Source of the DNA: Bacillus norwichensis
Lineage (GTDB): Bacteria > Bacillota > Bacilli > Bacillales > Bacillaceae_C
DNA: 64,000 nt
Reading direction: 5' to 3'
Assembly: GCF_014836955.1 (NCBI RefSeq)
Contig: NZ_JACSPV010000004.1
Coordinates: forward strand, 30,837 to 94,836
Shown: positions 27,695 to 36,361 of the stretch, one piece after another
How positions within the stretch are numbered: position 1 is the stretch's first letter
How the letters are laid out: each line of letters opens with the position of its first letter
Made by a program: the position numbers and the translations under genes
Notes under the pieces: model-generated
Databases searched by the model: none
The model's input: only the letters and a program-made list of their open reading frames with translations
Told to the model about the DNA's origin: nothing

Positions 27695-27736
27695 ATAGAA
27701 AGCCTCCTTTATTTAGTTTTTTGAAAATTTTCCGTT

Positions 27737-27768
27737 AAATTGGAGCAGGATATCACCTGCTCCAATTT
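27737..27768 (-). terminator. Terminator after the second camelysin-like gene
   Basis: AAATTGGAGCAGG and its exact complement, 13-bp stem with a 6-base loop, just after the stop at 27777. It may reduce read-through from sipW/calY into the downstream M28 gene. Confidence 0.7.
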
Positions 27769-27776
27769 TATTATTC

Positions 27777-28364
27777 TTATCTTTGTTCACCAGGCCTTTG
27801 TGTCGCATTAAATGTCCATGTTAATTTCAGAGAATCTCCTTGGAATTGGTTTTGATCTTCTCCGTTATCAAGGAAATTAAATTTAACGATAAGGTCATGT
27901 GTTTCTCCAACTGGAAGTCCTTTATCACCAATCTCTGGATAAAAAATATGTTGATTCACAGCTTCTGGCGTCATATCTTTCAGTTCCGCCAAAGTTGTTT
28001 CAAAAATAACTTCATCCAGATTACTCACGTTATACAGAAATTCCACCTGAATATGTTCTGCCATGTCTTCTGTATTATCTCCCTTGGCATCATTGACAAT
28101 ATAATCTGTTTCCAACAATACCTTATCGATGTCCAGCGTTCCTCCATTTCCTAGTTCAAAGTCACGGATAAATGAATCTCCCGGAGCAATATTGTCGACA
28201 TTGATAATTTCTGTCGGAGATAATGTTAAATCAAGAGTACCTGCCGCAAAAGTATTATTTGTTGTTTCTGTATCGCTGAAATAAGCATATGTCCCTCCGC
28301 CAATCAATGCTGCTCCCAAAGCCACTGTCATCATACCCTTACCAAAACGCTTTTTCATACCCAT
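27777..28364 (-). CDS. Camelysin/TasA-family protein (CalY-like)
   Basis: 195-residue paralogue of the 25448-26032 product. The signal peptide ends GGTYAYFSDTETTNNTFAAGTLDLTL, and the family segments NGGTLDIDKVLLETDY and VKFNFLDNGEDQNQFQGDSLKL are present. It lies directly downstream of sipW, the classic order for TasA/CalY proteins processed by SipW. The likely role is a matrix fibre or surface protein; camelysin activity itself is not provable from sequence. Confidence 0.88.
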   Translation of the reverse strand: MGMKKRFGKGMMTVALGAALIGGGTYAYFSDTETTNNTFAAGTLDLTLSPTEIINVDNIAPGDSFIRDFELGNGGTLDIDKVLLETDYIVNDAKGDNTEDMAEHIQVEFLYNVSNLDEVIFETTLAELKDMTPEAVNQHIFYPEIGDKGLPVGETHDLIVKFNFLDNGEDQNQFQGDSLKLTWTFNATQRPGEQR

Positions 28365-28440
28365 GCTTCATTCCCCCAATAATTTATTTTTTCTATCTCA
28401 AAGAGATAGGCACTACCCACTTTTCAGAAATAAGATCATG

Positions 28441-29010
28441 CTACTCATGTGGCGTTTGCGCTTCTGACTCTCTATAATTTTCCCGTATTCGCATTGTCCG
28501 CCAGAGGGTGATAAGACCATATCCAATTAGCAATATTCCAGGTAAAAGCAAAATCAGCGCTGCCCCTAGTCGTGTTTCTGTAATTTTAAATGCATAACCT
28601 ACATATGGGATCGTAAGACCCGTATATCGACCAACGATATTTTTAATATGGACAGGTTCCAAATCTGGACCATTGTTATTATCACCTTTTGTAATAAAAT
28701 GGCTGCCTCTATCTTTCACTTCTGCAATCCTATGCGTCACAAGGAAATTCTCTTTTGTGATAAAAGTGATGACATCACCTTTTTCAAATTGATCCCCTTC
28801 TGACGCAACTTTAATAAAAATGATTGAACCAGTTTTGATATCAGGCTCCATGGAGCCTGATAGGACAGCCTTCATTTGATAACCAAAAATGCTGGGATTT
28901 TCACCAGTCATCTTGGCTGTAACCACATTGAATAAGATGACAGCCAGGATAATCATCGAAAGCGTCGATCCAATATTCCCGATAGCTTTCTTCATTTTTT
29001 GCCACTTCAT
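28441..29010 (-). CDS. sipW: Signal peptidase I, SipW (ER-type)
   Basis: 189-residue ER-type signal peptidase: N-terminal membrane segment, catalytic Ser in VLSGSMEPDIKTGS, His in LVTHRIAEV (the ER-type Ser/His arrangement instead of Ser/Lys), GDNNNGPD box, and a second membrane segment near the C-terminus. SipW releases TasA- and camelysin-like proteins. Substrates are encoded downstream (27777-28364, 25448-26032) and possibly upstream (29052-29507). Start ATG 29010 after GGGGTGATG. Confidence 0.93.
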   Translation of the reverse strand: MKWQKMKKAIGNIGSTLSMIILAVILFNVVTAKMTGENPSIFGYQMKAVLSGSMEPDIKTGSIIFIKVASEGDQFEKGDVITFITKENFLVTHRIAEVKDRGSHFITKGDNNNGPDLEPVHIKNIVGRYTGLTIPYVGYAFKITETRLGAALILLLPGILLIGYGLITLWRTMRIRENYRESEAQTPHE

Positions 29011-29051
29011 AGTAATACATCACCCCAACCTGTTTTGGGTTATAAGCAGCC

Positions 29052-29507
29052 CTACTGAGCTTGTTCTCCCTCTTCTTCTTTGCCGCTAACAGCGGCATCT
29101 TCTAAATTATTTATTTGTTGATCCACAGGCTCGGCTTCTTCACTTTGGGTGGCAGCATCTTGATCGACCTCAACATCTGACTTTCCTGTGTCTTCCGTGT
29201 CATCCTTCTGGTTTTCCTTTTCATTCGACTTATCCTCGTTATGATCCAACTCACTTTCTGTATCTATCTCCACTTCTTCCACTTGATCTGAGGCTTGGAC
29301 ATTGTCAGGCTCATCGGTTTCCTCCTCCAACTGATCACTGACAAACATCTCACCCGTCATTTTTTCCTCATAAGTGTAATGTGCAGTTGTTGGAGCAGTC
29401 AGATGAAAGGCGATGACAATTAACAAATATACAATAACAAACCGCTTGATAGTTAGATGTTTATTTAAGGAAACTGCCACTTTTTTTGCTAGTTGAAAGC
29501 CTCTCAT
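29052..29507 (-). CDS. Acidic secreted or membrane-anchored protein next to SipW (TapA/TasA-like N-terminus)
   Basis: 151 residues with one hydrophobic segment (FVIVYLLIVIAFHLTAPTTA, about 22-42), followed by HYTYEEKMTGEMFVSDQ, which resembles the post-cleavage start of SipW substrates. The remaining 100 residues are strongly acidic and of low complexity (D/E/Q/N). RBS is AAAGGAG before ATG 29507. Position between the exopeptidase and SipW suggests a matrix accessory or anchor, in the place held by TapA in B. subtilis. I see no real sequence match to TapA, so this is contextual. Confidence 0.6.
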   Translation of the reverse strand: MRGFQLAKKVAVSLNKHLTIKRFVIVYLLIVIAFHLTAPTTAHYTYEEKMTGEMFVSDQLEEETDEPDNVQASDQVEEVEIDTESELDHNEDKSNEKENQKDDTEDTGKSDVEVDQDAATQSEEAEPVDQQINNLEDAAVSGKEEEGEQAQ

Positions 29508-29525
29508 CCAAGTTGCTCCTTTCCA

Positions 29526-32500
29526 TTAAGATGCTTTTTTCCTGGCGTCCCCTTGCTCCTGAGCAATGAGGTCTGCTACTGCAGAGTGGATGATATTGCC
29601 AATGATTTGCATTCGATCCGGGCTGACATTTTCAATTACATCACCAGGAGTGTGGTACCATGGTTCCAAACGATGAACGACAGGCTCTTCCCAGATGAAA
29701 AGGGCTGCATCAATCCCGGCTTCATAGAATGGAATGTGATCGGATCCACCGGAGCGGTACATGTGTAAGATCTTTTCATCTATTCCGAGCTTGGCAGCCG
29801 CTGCTTTCCCTGACTCCCATGCCAGATTAGACTTTCCGTCTCCTGTATTCACAGACAATTGAGTAGCCTTGTCCCAATTTGTTCCAACCATATCCAAGTT
29901 AAAGTTAACCAAGCTTCTACTTACCTCTTCTTTTGATAGCTGACCAACGTAATATCTGGAACCAACCAATCCAATCTCTTCAGCACCAAAGGCGATGAAT
30001 CTGATTTCTTTATTAGTTGGCATGTCCTTGAAATTTCTAGCTAACTCCAGAATGGAGGATGTACCGGTTCCATTATCGTTGGCACCCGGTGAACCCGGGA
30101 CACTGTCATAATGGGCCGTAATATAAACGATTTCAGGATTTACAACCCCTTTTGGCTTTTTCACCGCAATGACATTCTGTGACGTTTGATTCGTCAGTGT
30201 CCGCACAGTGAGATTGGCCTTTACTTCTCCAGAAGAAAGCTTTGATATCAGCCCTTTTCCATCAGCCTGAGTAATTCCGACTACCGGAATGGTGCTTTGA
30301 TTATTCCCTAGACTTGGATTGACAGGAGCAAGACTTTCCGTATTATCATAAATGATGACACCTGTTGCTCCCGCTTTCGTTGCGTTATCAACTTTCTCCC
30401 AAAAGCTGTTATCGCCTCTTTCAATAAGAACGATTTTCCCTTCCACTTCTTCAGTAAAATTCTCAGGCTTTCCTAATCCTGCATGGAAGAGGTCCCCAGT
30501 AATTCCTTTTTCATCTGTTTGCGCTGATCCAGCTGATACTGCTGAATGCAATTTTTTATTGCTATCAGATACTATCTTCAATTCACCGCTGACCCTGTCA
30601 CGGATACTAAATTCCTGGGTAGAAACGGCATATCCAAGCTTCTCAAATTCATTTTGAATGTATTGGGCAGCTTGTTTTTCTTCATCTGTACCTGTTACCC
30701 TCGGGCCAATACCCACACTCAATTTCTCCAGATGCTGCATTGCCTTTTCAGGATCAAATCTTACATCCCATTTTTCTATCAAATCATCTGCATATCCCTT
30801 TAGAATACGTGCCGCTTTTTCTGAAATGAGCTTGTTCTTCACCTGCTGATCGAGCAATGTCTTGAAGCTGTTCATATGTTTAATAACTTTATCTGCTTCT
30901 CTTTTCTGTTCATAAAGCTCTACAGCAATCAAGTGAGTCCTCAGTGCGCGTGCCGCAACAGCGCTAGCAAATTCATCTTCCGACTCAAAACGCTCAACAA
31001 GCTTGTTCATTGCCTTGGCGCTTACGCCCTCCGCCAAATAGTCGATGACAATTTTTGCTTGATTGTAGTCGTTTTTATCTCCATCAGGATTGTATCCGTT
31101 TTCAATGTTTCCTGCTGCATCTATGGAGAACCAATTGATCGTAGTGGTTTCGTCGATTTTCAAGGATTCTGCCGCTTCTCTTGTTCCAGCCACCTGGATC
31201 GTTTTCGATTTGAGTGTCGGCCTTGATCCATCAAGCGTATAATAAACAGTTGCCGGCTCACTCGTTTCAAATTTGATTTCCACAGGATTGTTATAGGTTC
31301 CAGCTCCCGGAGTTATTTTGGATTCAGGCTTAACATCGTCATTTGCATTTTCATAAGCCACTTCAAACATTCCAATAAGCCCGTTAGAAAATTCCATTGC
31401 TTCTGCATGTCCTTCACTAAATGCTGGTTGGAAACCAGCAGCTGTCCACCGTTTGGTTTCGGCATTCCACAGATCGGCTCCAACTTCAAAGTTCCACGCA
31501 TAGATACCGTGCTCGTACCAAAGCGTATCTGCGGAGTTGCCTCCCGCCGAATATAATACATCCGGAATCGGTCCGGTTCTGCTTGGCAAAATCACCGTGC
31601 CTCGATGTTCTTTGATCCTTTTTAAAATATGCTCGGACGCTTGCCAATAATAGGCTTCTTCTCCAGCTGTAGGGCGTGGCAGCGTTACCCGGTTTGCATC
31701 ATATGCTCCAGGTGACCACATGAAATAACCACCATAAGCATGGATATTCATCGCAAATTTGATGTTCGGATTTTCTTCTGCAAGCCAATTCAAGTTCCGT
31801 GCCTCAGGTTCTGAGAATGGTTCCGGTCCAGCAAAAGTATCTGAGGTACAGCTCTTCGACCCGCCAATCCAGCCATCCCAGACCGTTCCAATTTTATAAT
31901 TTCGGTTTAAGTCGACTCCCCATGAATTGCGATAAGCGGGGTCAGATGCTTCAGGTCCGCAATGGTTTGTCAAATTTCTCCGTTGAGAATTGTAATCGTA
32001 AAATGAATAGTGTCCGCCGTCTGGATTAACACTTGGAACGATAAATATGTCCAAGTTATCTACTAGCTTCTTCGTATTCTCATCTGTATGGTAATTTCGC
32101 AGTAGTCTCTCTGCGGTTTCAACAGAGACGAGCGGCGTTACCCATTCACGCGCGTGCTCCTGAGAGTAGCCTAAAACACCTGGCTTGGAGCCGTCACGCA
32201 CTTTACCGATACGAATGGCTTTCACTTCGAATGGATCCCTAGAAACTTCTTTTGGAGCCTTTAAATTATCGGTCAATTTAATATCACTTTGCGGTTGCAC
32301 AATATCGGTTCCGTTGGAGTTTCTATATCTTGCGGCGGTTACCAAATTGCCAGCTTTATCGTTAATCGCCTTGACCACTGCATCAGACGTACTGTTATTT
32401 CCCAGATTAACCGTCAAGTGGCTGCCTTCGAGTTCAACTCCCAAAGCGGAATCCCCACTTTTAGGCGCTTTGATATCAACTGTTATATCGTTACCACCTT

Positions 32501-33398
32501 CGTGCCCCCATGCTTTTGATGTAAGTACTATTGCTGAGTTCACAACACTTCCAATCGTAACCTGTGCTTTCCTTCTATAACCATTTGTTTTTTCAGGGAG
32601 AACTACAATCTCAGCCAACTCAGGGAAATCCTCGGCTAGCTGCTCAATTCTTTCTGTCACTTCCGTCGGTGTCATATATTTGTCGACAAAGTCACTAAAA
32701 TAATCATCACCTGCTGGAGTTCCGTCACCGATCCATTCTTTTAACCCCGTCTCGACCTTTCCACCTTGGTTAGTCGTAATAACGACATTTTCCGGAACAG
32801 ACTCGATATCCATTAATACGTAGTGATATAAATATTCTCCTGCATCAATCTTCCGTGTCATGGTAACGGTCTGTTTATTTCCCTTTCCATCTATCCATTC
32901 TGCTGTCATTGTGGTGTTGGGACCAGCACTTGACTTCACTTCAAGATACAAAAACAATCCTGAATGATTTTTGAAATAATCTGCTCGAAATACCTTTACA
33001 TTATCGGCCTGCTGCGCAAGTTGTCGTTTTTGCTTGTCTGTCTGCTCCTGCTGCCGCAATAGCTTTTTGCCTTCTTCGCCAGTTTGGATAACTGTTACTT
33101 TGTATCCTTTCAACTTTAACATCTCAATGTCGGCCTCTGTCACAACTGCCTGCACCTCGAGCTGTCCGTTTCGATCACTGACATATCCTGTCAGGTCAAA
33201 ACCTTTTACTACCAAGTCCTCCACTGCCTTGCGATCTGGTACAACGATTTCCACAAGCGCCGTTTCTCGTTCAAACTCAACCTTGGTCGTTTCGTCTTTC
33301 GGGGTCGCTGCAGTGGGAGTTACAAAAAAAGAAGAAACCGTTAAAGCAACGATGCTTGTCCCTGCTAAGAAATGTGACACAAATCGTCTGTAAAGCAC
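29526..33398 (-). CDS. Secreted double exopeptidase: M14 carboxypeptidase + CHB_HEX-like + FIMAH + PA/M28 aminopeptidase
   Basis: 1290 residues with a signal peptide. Order: N-terminal domain (about 35-230); M14 zinc carboxypeptidase (about 235-680) with HAREW (His415, Glu418), NPDGG, VDLNRNY, NIHAYGG (His553) and catalytic Glu638 in NFEVG; a beta domain like chitobiase C-terminal (about 695-765, YYTLDGSRPTLKS); FIMAH (about 795-877); then M28 with PA insert (about 880-1280), ligands His1096, Asp1108, Glu1140/1141, Asp1169 and His1249 (YHTPGD). Both active sites look intact, so one chain could trim peptides from both ends. Start is GTG 33398 after GGGGGG. Confidence 0.9.
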   Translation of the reverse strand: MLYRRFVSHFLAGTSIVALTVSSFFVTPTAATPKDETTKVEFERETALVEIVVPDRKAVEDLVVKGFDLTGYVSDRNGQLEVQAVVTEADIEMLKLKGYKVTVIQTGEEGKKLLRQQEQTDKQKRQLAQQADNVKVFRADYFKNHSGLFLYLEVKSSAGPNTTMTAEWIDGKGNKQTVTMTRKIDAGEYLYHYVLMDIESVPENVVITTNQGGKVETGLKEWIGDGTPAGDDYFSDFVDKYMTPTEVTERIEQLAEDFPELAEIVVLPEKTNGYRRKAQVTIGSVVNSAIVLTSKAWGHEGGNDITVDIKAPKSGDSALGVELEGSHLTVNLGNNSTSDAVVKAINDKAGNLVTAARYRNSNGTDIVQPQSDIKLTDNLKAPKEVSRDPFEVKAIRIGKVRDGSKPGVLGYSQEHAREWVTPLVSVETAERLLRNYHTDENTKKLVDNLDIFIVPSVNPDGGHYSFYDYNSQRRNLTNHCGPEASDPAYRNSWGVDLNRNYKIGTVWDGWIGGSKSCTSDTFAGPEPFSEPEARNLNWLAEENPNIKFAMNIHAYGGYFMWSPGAYDANRVTLPRPTAGEEAYYWQASEHILKRIKEHRGTVILPSRTGPIPDVLYSAGGNSADTLWYEHGIYAWNFEVGADLWNAETKRWTAAGFQPAFSEGHAEAMEFSNGLIGMFEVAYENANDDVKPESKITPGAGTYNNPVEIKFETSEPATVYYTLDGSRPTLKSKTIQVAGTREAAESLKIDETTTINWFSIDAAGNIENGYNPDGDKNDYNQAKIVIDYLAEGVSAKAMNKLVERFESEDEFASAVAARALRTHLIAVELYEQKREADKVIKHMNSFKTLLDQQVKNKLISEKAARILKGYADDLIEKWDVRFDPEKAMQHLEKLSVGIGPRVTGTDEEKQAAQYIQNEFEKLGYAVSTQEFSIRDRVSGELKIVSDSNKKLHSAVSAGSAQTDEKGITGDLFHAGLGKPENFTEEVEGKIVLIERGDNSFWEKVDNATKAGATGVIIYDNTESLAPVNPSLGNNQSTIPVVGITQADGKGLISKLSSGEVKANLTVRTLTNQTSQNVIAVKKPKGVVNPEIVYITAHYDSVPGSPGANDNGTGTSSILELARNFKDMPTNKEIRFIAFGAEEIGLVGSRYYVGQLSKEEVSRSLVNFNLDMVGTNWDKATQLSVNTGDGKSNLAWESGKAAAAKLGIDEKILHMYRSGGSDHIPFYEAGIDAALFIWEEPVVHRLEPWYHTPGDVIENVSPDRMQIIGNIIHSAVADLIAQEQGDARKKAS

Positions 33399-33441
33399 TT
33401 AATTCCCCCCTACTTGAATATAATTTAGAAATCCTCCGTTG

Positions 33442-33447
33442 ATTATA
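33442..33447 (-). promoter_or_regulatory. -10 element upstream of the first double exopeptidase gene
   Basis: On the minus strand TGATATAATC, an extended -10, about 45 bases before the GTG start. The same TGATATAATC with TTTTCT upstream occurs before the paralogue at 36362-40234 (-10 near 40271-40276), which supports function. The -35 is weak in both. Confidence 0.45.
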
Positions 33448-33650
33448 TCAGTCTTTTTAGAAAATTGTTACAGTTTGGAATAAAATGATTATATAGCATT
33501 ATATAGATAACAATTTTTACAACGATAGATGGTATATTAGTAATATCGTTACATGTACTTATCTACCAATAACTAGTTCTTTTTTCCTGTTCACTAGTTT
33601 TCCATGTGAAAATCGTTCAAAAGACCCCCGCACTGAAGTAACAGTCCAGG

Positions 33651-33836
33651 GGGATAAATGCGCCCAGATTTTATCGAGCTCCTCTCGATAAATTTCCTCT
33701 GAAAATCTGTGGCATCCGCCAGAGGCTTTAACTTTATTCAGCTAAGGTTTGCCCCACTGATTGGAATACCAACATGCTTTCATTTCACCACTTACAGAAG
33801 TCGGGGACTTCTGCTGGATGAGAATGAAGTTGAAAA
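33651..33836 (+). repeat. Family-1 interspersed repeat, copy D
   Basis: Near-complete copy: TGCGCCCAGATTTTATCGAG / CTCGATAAATTTCCTCTGAAAATCT, GGCATCCGCCAGAGG, TTTAACTTTATTCAGC, CCACTTACAGAAGTCGG and the end ACTTCTGCTGGATGAGAATGAAGTT. The 33399-33840 gap otherwise holds only the promoter of the double exopeptidase gene and AT-rich DNA. Confidence 0.85.
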
Positions 33837-33840
33837 CTCT

Positions 33841-35274
33841 CTAGCTAGCTTGGTCACCAAGCAATTGATTTTTTTGTTTTTCCATCAACACTTTTAAATA
33901 ATCACTATTGCCTTTCAACATTTGATATGTGCCATCAGTTATTACATGATTCTTTTTCTGCTGATCTATTAACTTATTAAATCCATCTAGATGTTTAATG
34001 ACTTTATCATATTGTCCAGTCTCTTCGTAATGCTTCAAAGCTGTTGCATGCACCTTAAGCGCTTGAGCAGACTCATTATTGGAGAACTTGCCGATTTCCT
34101 CGTAACGTTCCACGAGTGCTTTCATGTGGTCAGCAGACACCTTCACCGGAATTTCCGGACGTGGAGGATTGATCGGAATAACTCCTTGATAATCAGTATT
34201 AAACCCACTGATCGGACGGATTGGAACTTCGTTCCAACGTTCTGGATCAGCTTTATGCAGGTCTCCAGACGCAAGTCCAGATAAAAATGCGTGAGTAGCA
34301 ATGATATTCTGTTGAATTAATGGTTCCCGTTCTCCATCAAGGAATTGACCTGATGTTTCAAGGAAAACAGCCGGGTTGCTATGTCCCTCATTATTAAGGC
34401 CTTCATAATTGATGCCAAGCATCATTCCGGATGAAACTCCGCCGCGAATATCAATAACATTGCTGCCAGTGATATATTGGTCCACAGTAAATTCTTTATA
34501 TGGTTTTAACGCATCAAATATAGTAACCATCGCCTGACGAGTCAGATCCTCATACTCCCCGCCCTTGATATTAGGTATAGTAGGGCCACCAGGGTTTAAT
34601 GAGATTCCAAGTGACAGTGTTACAGGAATGCTGGTTCCATAGAAATTTTTATTGCCTTGATGGTGGATATCCATCATAAACTCTGGTTTGATCTGCGTCC
34701 AAAACTTGTAATATCCGACTGACTCGATCGCAGCAAAGCCCCCATCAACCCAGTCCCTGTTCAAATCAACAGAGGTGGTTTGGCCTCTGTCATTTAGTTT
34801 CGGTTCCCCAGTCTCATGGTCATACAAGATTGTTCCACGCTGGTCTCTATTAGCGCCATCGACGTTATACATTGGAATAAAATAGATCGTTAACTCATTT
34901 AAAATTTCCGTGTAGGAAGCATCCTTTTCGTTTATCAGGTTTTCAATCAGACGCAGTGTAGCATTTGTGCCATAAGGCTCGTTTCCGTGAATGCGTCCTT
35001 GAACCCAGACGTTTCTGTCCCCATTACCTATTTTTGCAACATATAGATCTTTTCCAGTTTCACTTCTACCTTCCTCTATCCCTCTCTCCTTTAATGTAAA
35101 TACATCCAGTTTACCGTTGCTTTGCTCTTCCAACTGTCCAAGAATATCAACCATTTCATCATAGAGAATGACATTGGAGCCAACGATGCTTCCCGACTCC
35201 GCTCCCGCCATTCCGCTGGAGGTAAAAACAAGAAATAAGGCTGCGATTACTACAAATACACGTCTCTTCAACAT
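33841..35274 (-). CDS. Secreted M14 carboxypeptidase with C-terminal FIMAH domain
   Basis: 477 residues. Signal peptide (RVFVVIAALFLVFTSSGMAGA), M14 domain with RIHGNEPYG (zinc His and Glu), YNVDGANRD, SVDLNRDW, MDIHHQGN (second His) and VFLETSGQ (catalytic Glu), then a proline-rich joint (PPRPEIPVKV) and a FIMAH-type domain (about 395-470: ALVERYEEIGKFSNNESAQAL ... VIKHLDGFNKLIDQQ). The start is ATG 35274 after AAAGGAGTGAGG. It sits between the two double exopeptidases and differs in M14 subtype from them. Confidence 0.88.
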   Translation of the reverse strand: MLKRRVFVVIAALFLVFTSSGMAGAESGSIVGSNVILYDEMVDILGQLEEQSNGKLDVFTLKERGIEEGRSETGKDLYVAKIGNGDRNVWVQGRIHGNEPYGTNATLRLIENLINEKDASYTEILNELTIYFIPMYNVDGANRDQRGTILYDHETGEPKLNDRGQTTSVDLNRDWVDGGFAAIESVGYYKFWTQIKPEFMMDIHHQGNKNFYGTSIPVTLSLGISLNPGGPTIPNIKGGEYEDLTRQAMVTIFDALKPYKEFTVDQYITGSNVIDIRGGVSSGMMLGINYEGLNNEGHSNPAVFLETSGQFLDGEREPLIQQNIIATHAFLSGLASGDLHKADPERWNEVPIRPISGFNTDYQGVIPINPPRPEIPVKVSADHMKALVERYEEIGKFSNNESAQALKVHATALKHYEETGQYDKVIKHLDGFNKLIDQQKKNHVITDGTYQMLKGNSDYLKVLMEKQKNQLLGDQAS

Positions 35275-35978
35275 TTTCCTCACTCCTTTCAAATTTTCCC
35301 TCTTTGTCACTTGGTTGAATAGCACAGTTATGTAAGAGGTTAATAGGACCATTGTCAGCTACGAGAATCAATAATTTCTTCTCATTACTTTAGTCTGCTA
35401 AGCACATCACCCCCTTTAGAATCAAAGAATGCCAATATCTTTCCCTATATCTTTTGAAAATTATTAAGTTTGCAAATCATACGTAACTAATAAAAAACAA
35501 CCGTTTAATATCCGTTATGTTCGTGCCGAAAAAAAATCATATCCTTTTGGTTTTTTTTGACGAATATTTGTGATATTGAATACTTGAAAATAGAAGTCTA
35601 ATTCTAAACAATCCAATTTTCACATATTCTTTTCGGCAAATATCATGTTTGTTTTCCCCGATTAAAGGACTTTAGTGTCATTTTTAATTCAAAATAGCTA
35701 GACTTTGTCTAACGAAATCTTATCAGATTTGTCTAAATATTAGAATAAGAATTTTGAAAACGGTTCCAAAGATATGGATATATTATTATTTTTTAGTACT
35801 AAGTTACTTTATCCAAGTAGTCATGATTAGTAGAAAAGTAACTCCTTCCTACCAAATACCTGTAAAATCCATCTATAGACATTTAATAGGCTTCTTTCAC
35901 ATAAAAGGCTGAAATAATTGTAAGCAATGCTGCAAAATGAAAGGCGGACAGCGTGGATGATAATTTTAATTACATGGT
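35275..35978. other. AT-rich gap without a gene
   Basis: About 700 bases with no open frame of note. It contains a separated inverted pair TGCCGAAAA (near 35524) and TTTTCGGCA (near 35630), and the leader of the M14 gene. No RNA family was recognised. Confidence 0.5.
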
Positions 35979-36162
35979 GAAAAGCTGCTTCGAGTATGCT
36001 TCATACAGCTTTGCAACGAAGGAAGTGCCGCATACCCGTACTTGATCTTGACCCTATAGGCTGCCACATCCTGTAGGCTTCAATGTCACTAGGATTTCCC
36101 GTACGGCGACTTATCGTAGAAGGAGGAGCGATGTCCGCTAGTAGATAAACGCTGGATGCGGC
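35979..36162. repeat. Family-2 repeat, copy 2, fused to a family-1 element
   Basis: Shares GCCACATCCTGTAGGC, ACTAGGATTTCCCGT, CGACTTATCGTAGAAGGAGGAGCGATGTC and CGCTGGATGCGGCA with copy 1 at 25166-25363. Its end runs directly into a 5'-truncated family-1 element starting GGCATCTGCCGGAGG, forming a composite. Confidence 0.7.
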
Positions 36163-36275
36163 ATCTGCCGGAGGCTTTAACTTTATTCAGCCGCGGTTTG
36201 AACTCCTACTGAATTGGAATATCAATTTCATTTCACCACTTACAGAAGTCAGGGACTTCTGCTGAATGAAGTTAA
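36159..36275 (+). repeat. Family-1 interspersed repeat, copy E (5' half missing)
   Basis: Starts at GGCATCTGCCGGAGGCTTTAACTTTATTCAGC and ends ACTTCTGCTGAATGAAGTTAAA. The first hairpin module is replaced by the family-2 element, which shows that the two halves of family 1 can exist separately. Confidence 0.8.
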
Positions 36276-36283
36276 ACAAATAC

Positions 36284-36320
36284 AAAATCAGGGGAACAGT
36301 CCCCTGATTTTATTTTTGTC
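36284..36320 (-). terminator. Terminator after the second double exopeptidase gene
   Basis: AAAATCAGGGGA and its exact complement, 12-bp stem with 4-base loop, flanked by A/T runs on both sides. It lies 42 bases after the stop at 36362 and could work in both directions. Confidence 0.8.
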
Positions 36321-36361
36321 CCAACAGATTTTGCGATGCTTTTTTCTAAAATGCTCCAAGC

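Noticed and set aside
32185..32580. 131-codon plus-strand frame inside the double exopeptidase gene
   Set aside because: Antisense shadow of a well-supported gene.
35395..35420. Tiny leader ORF with GGGGGTG site upstream of the M14 gene (minus strand)
   Set aside because: Five to six codons only, far from the gene, and no attenuator structure seen.
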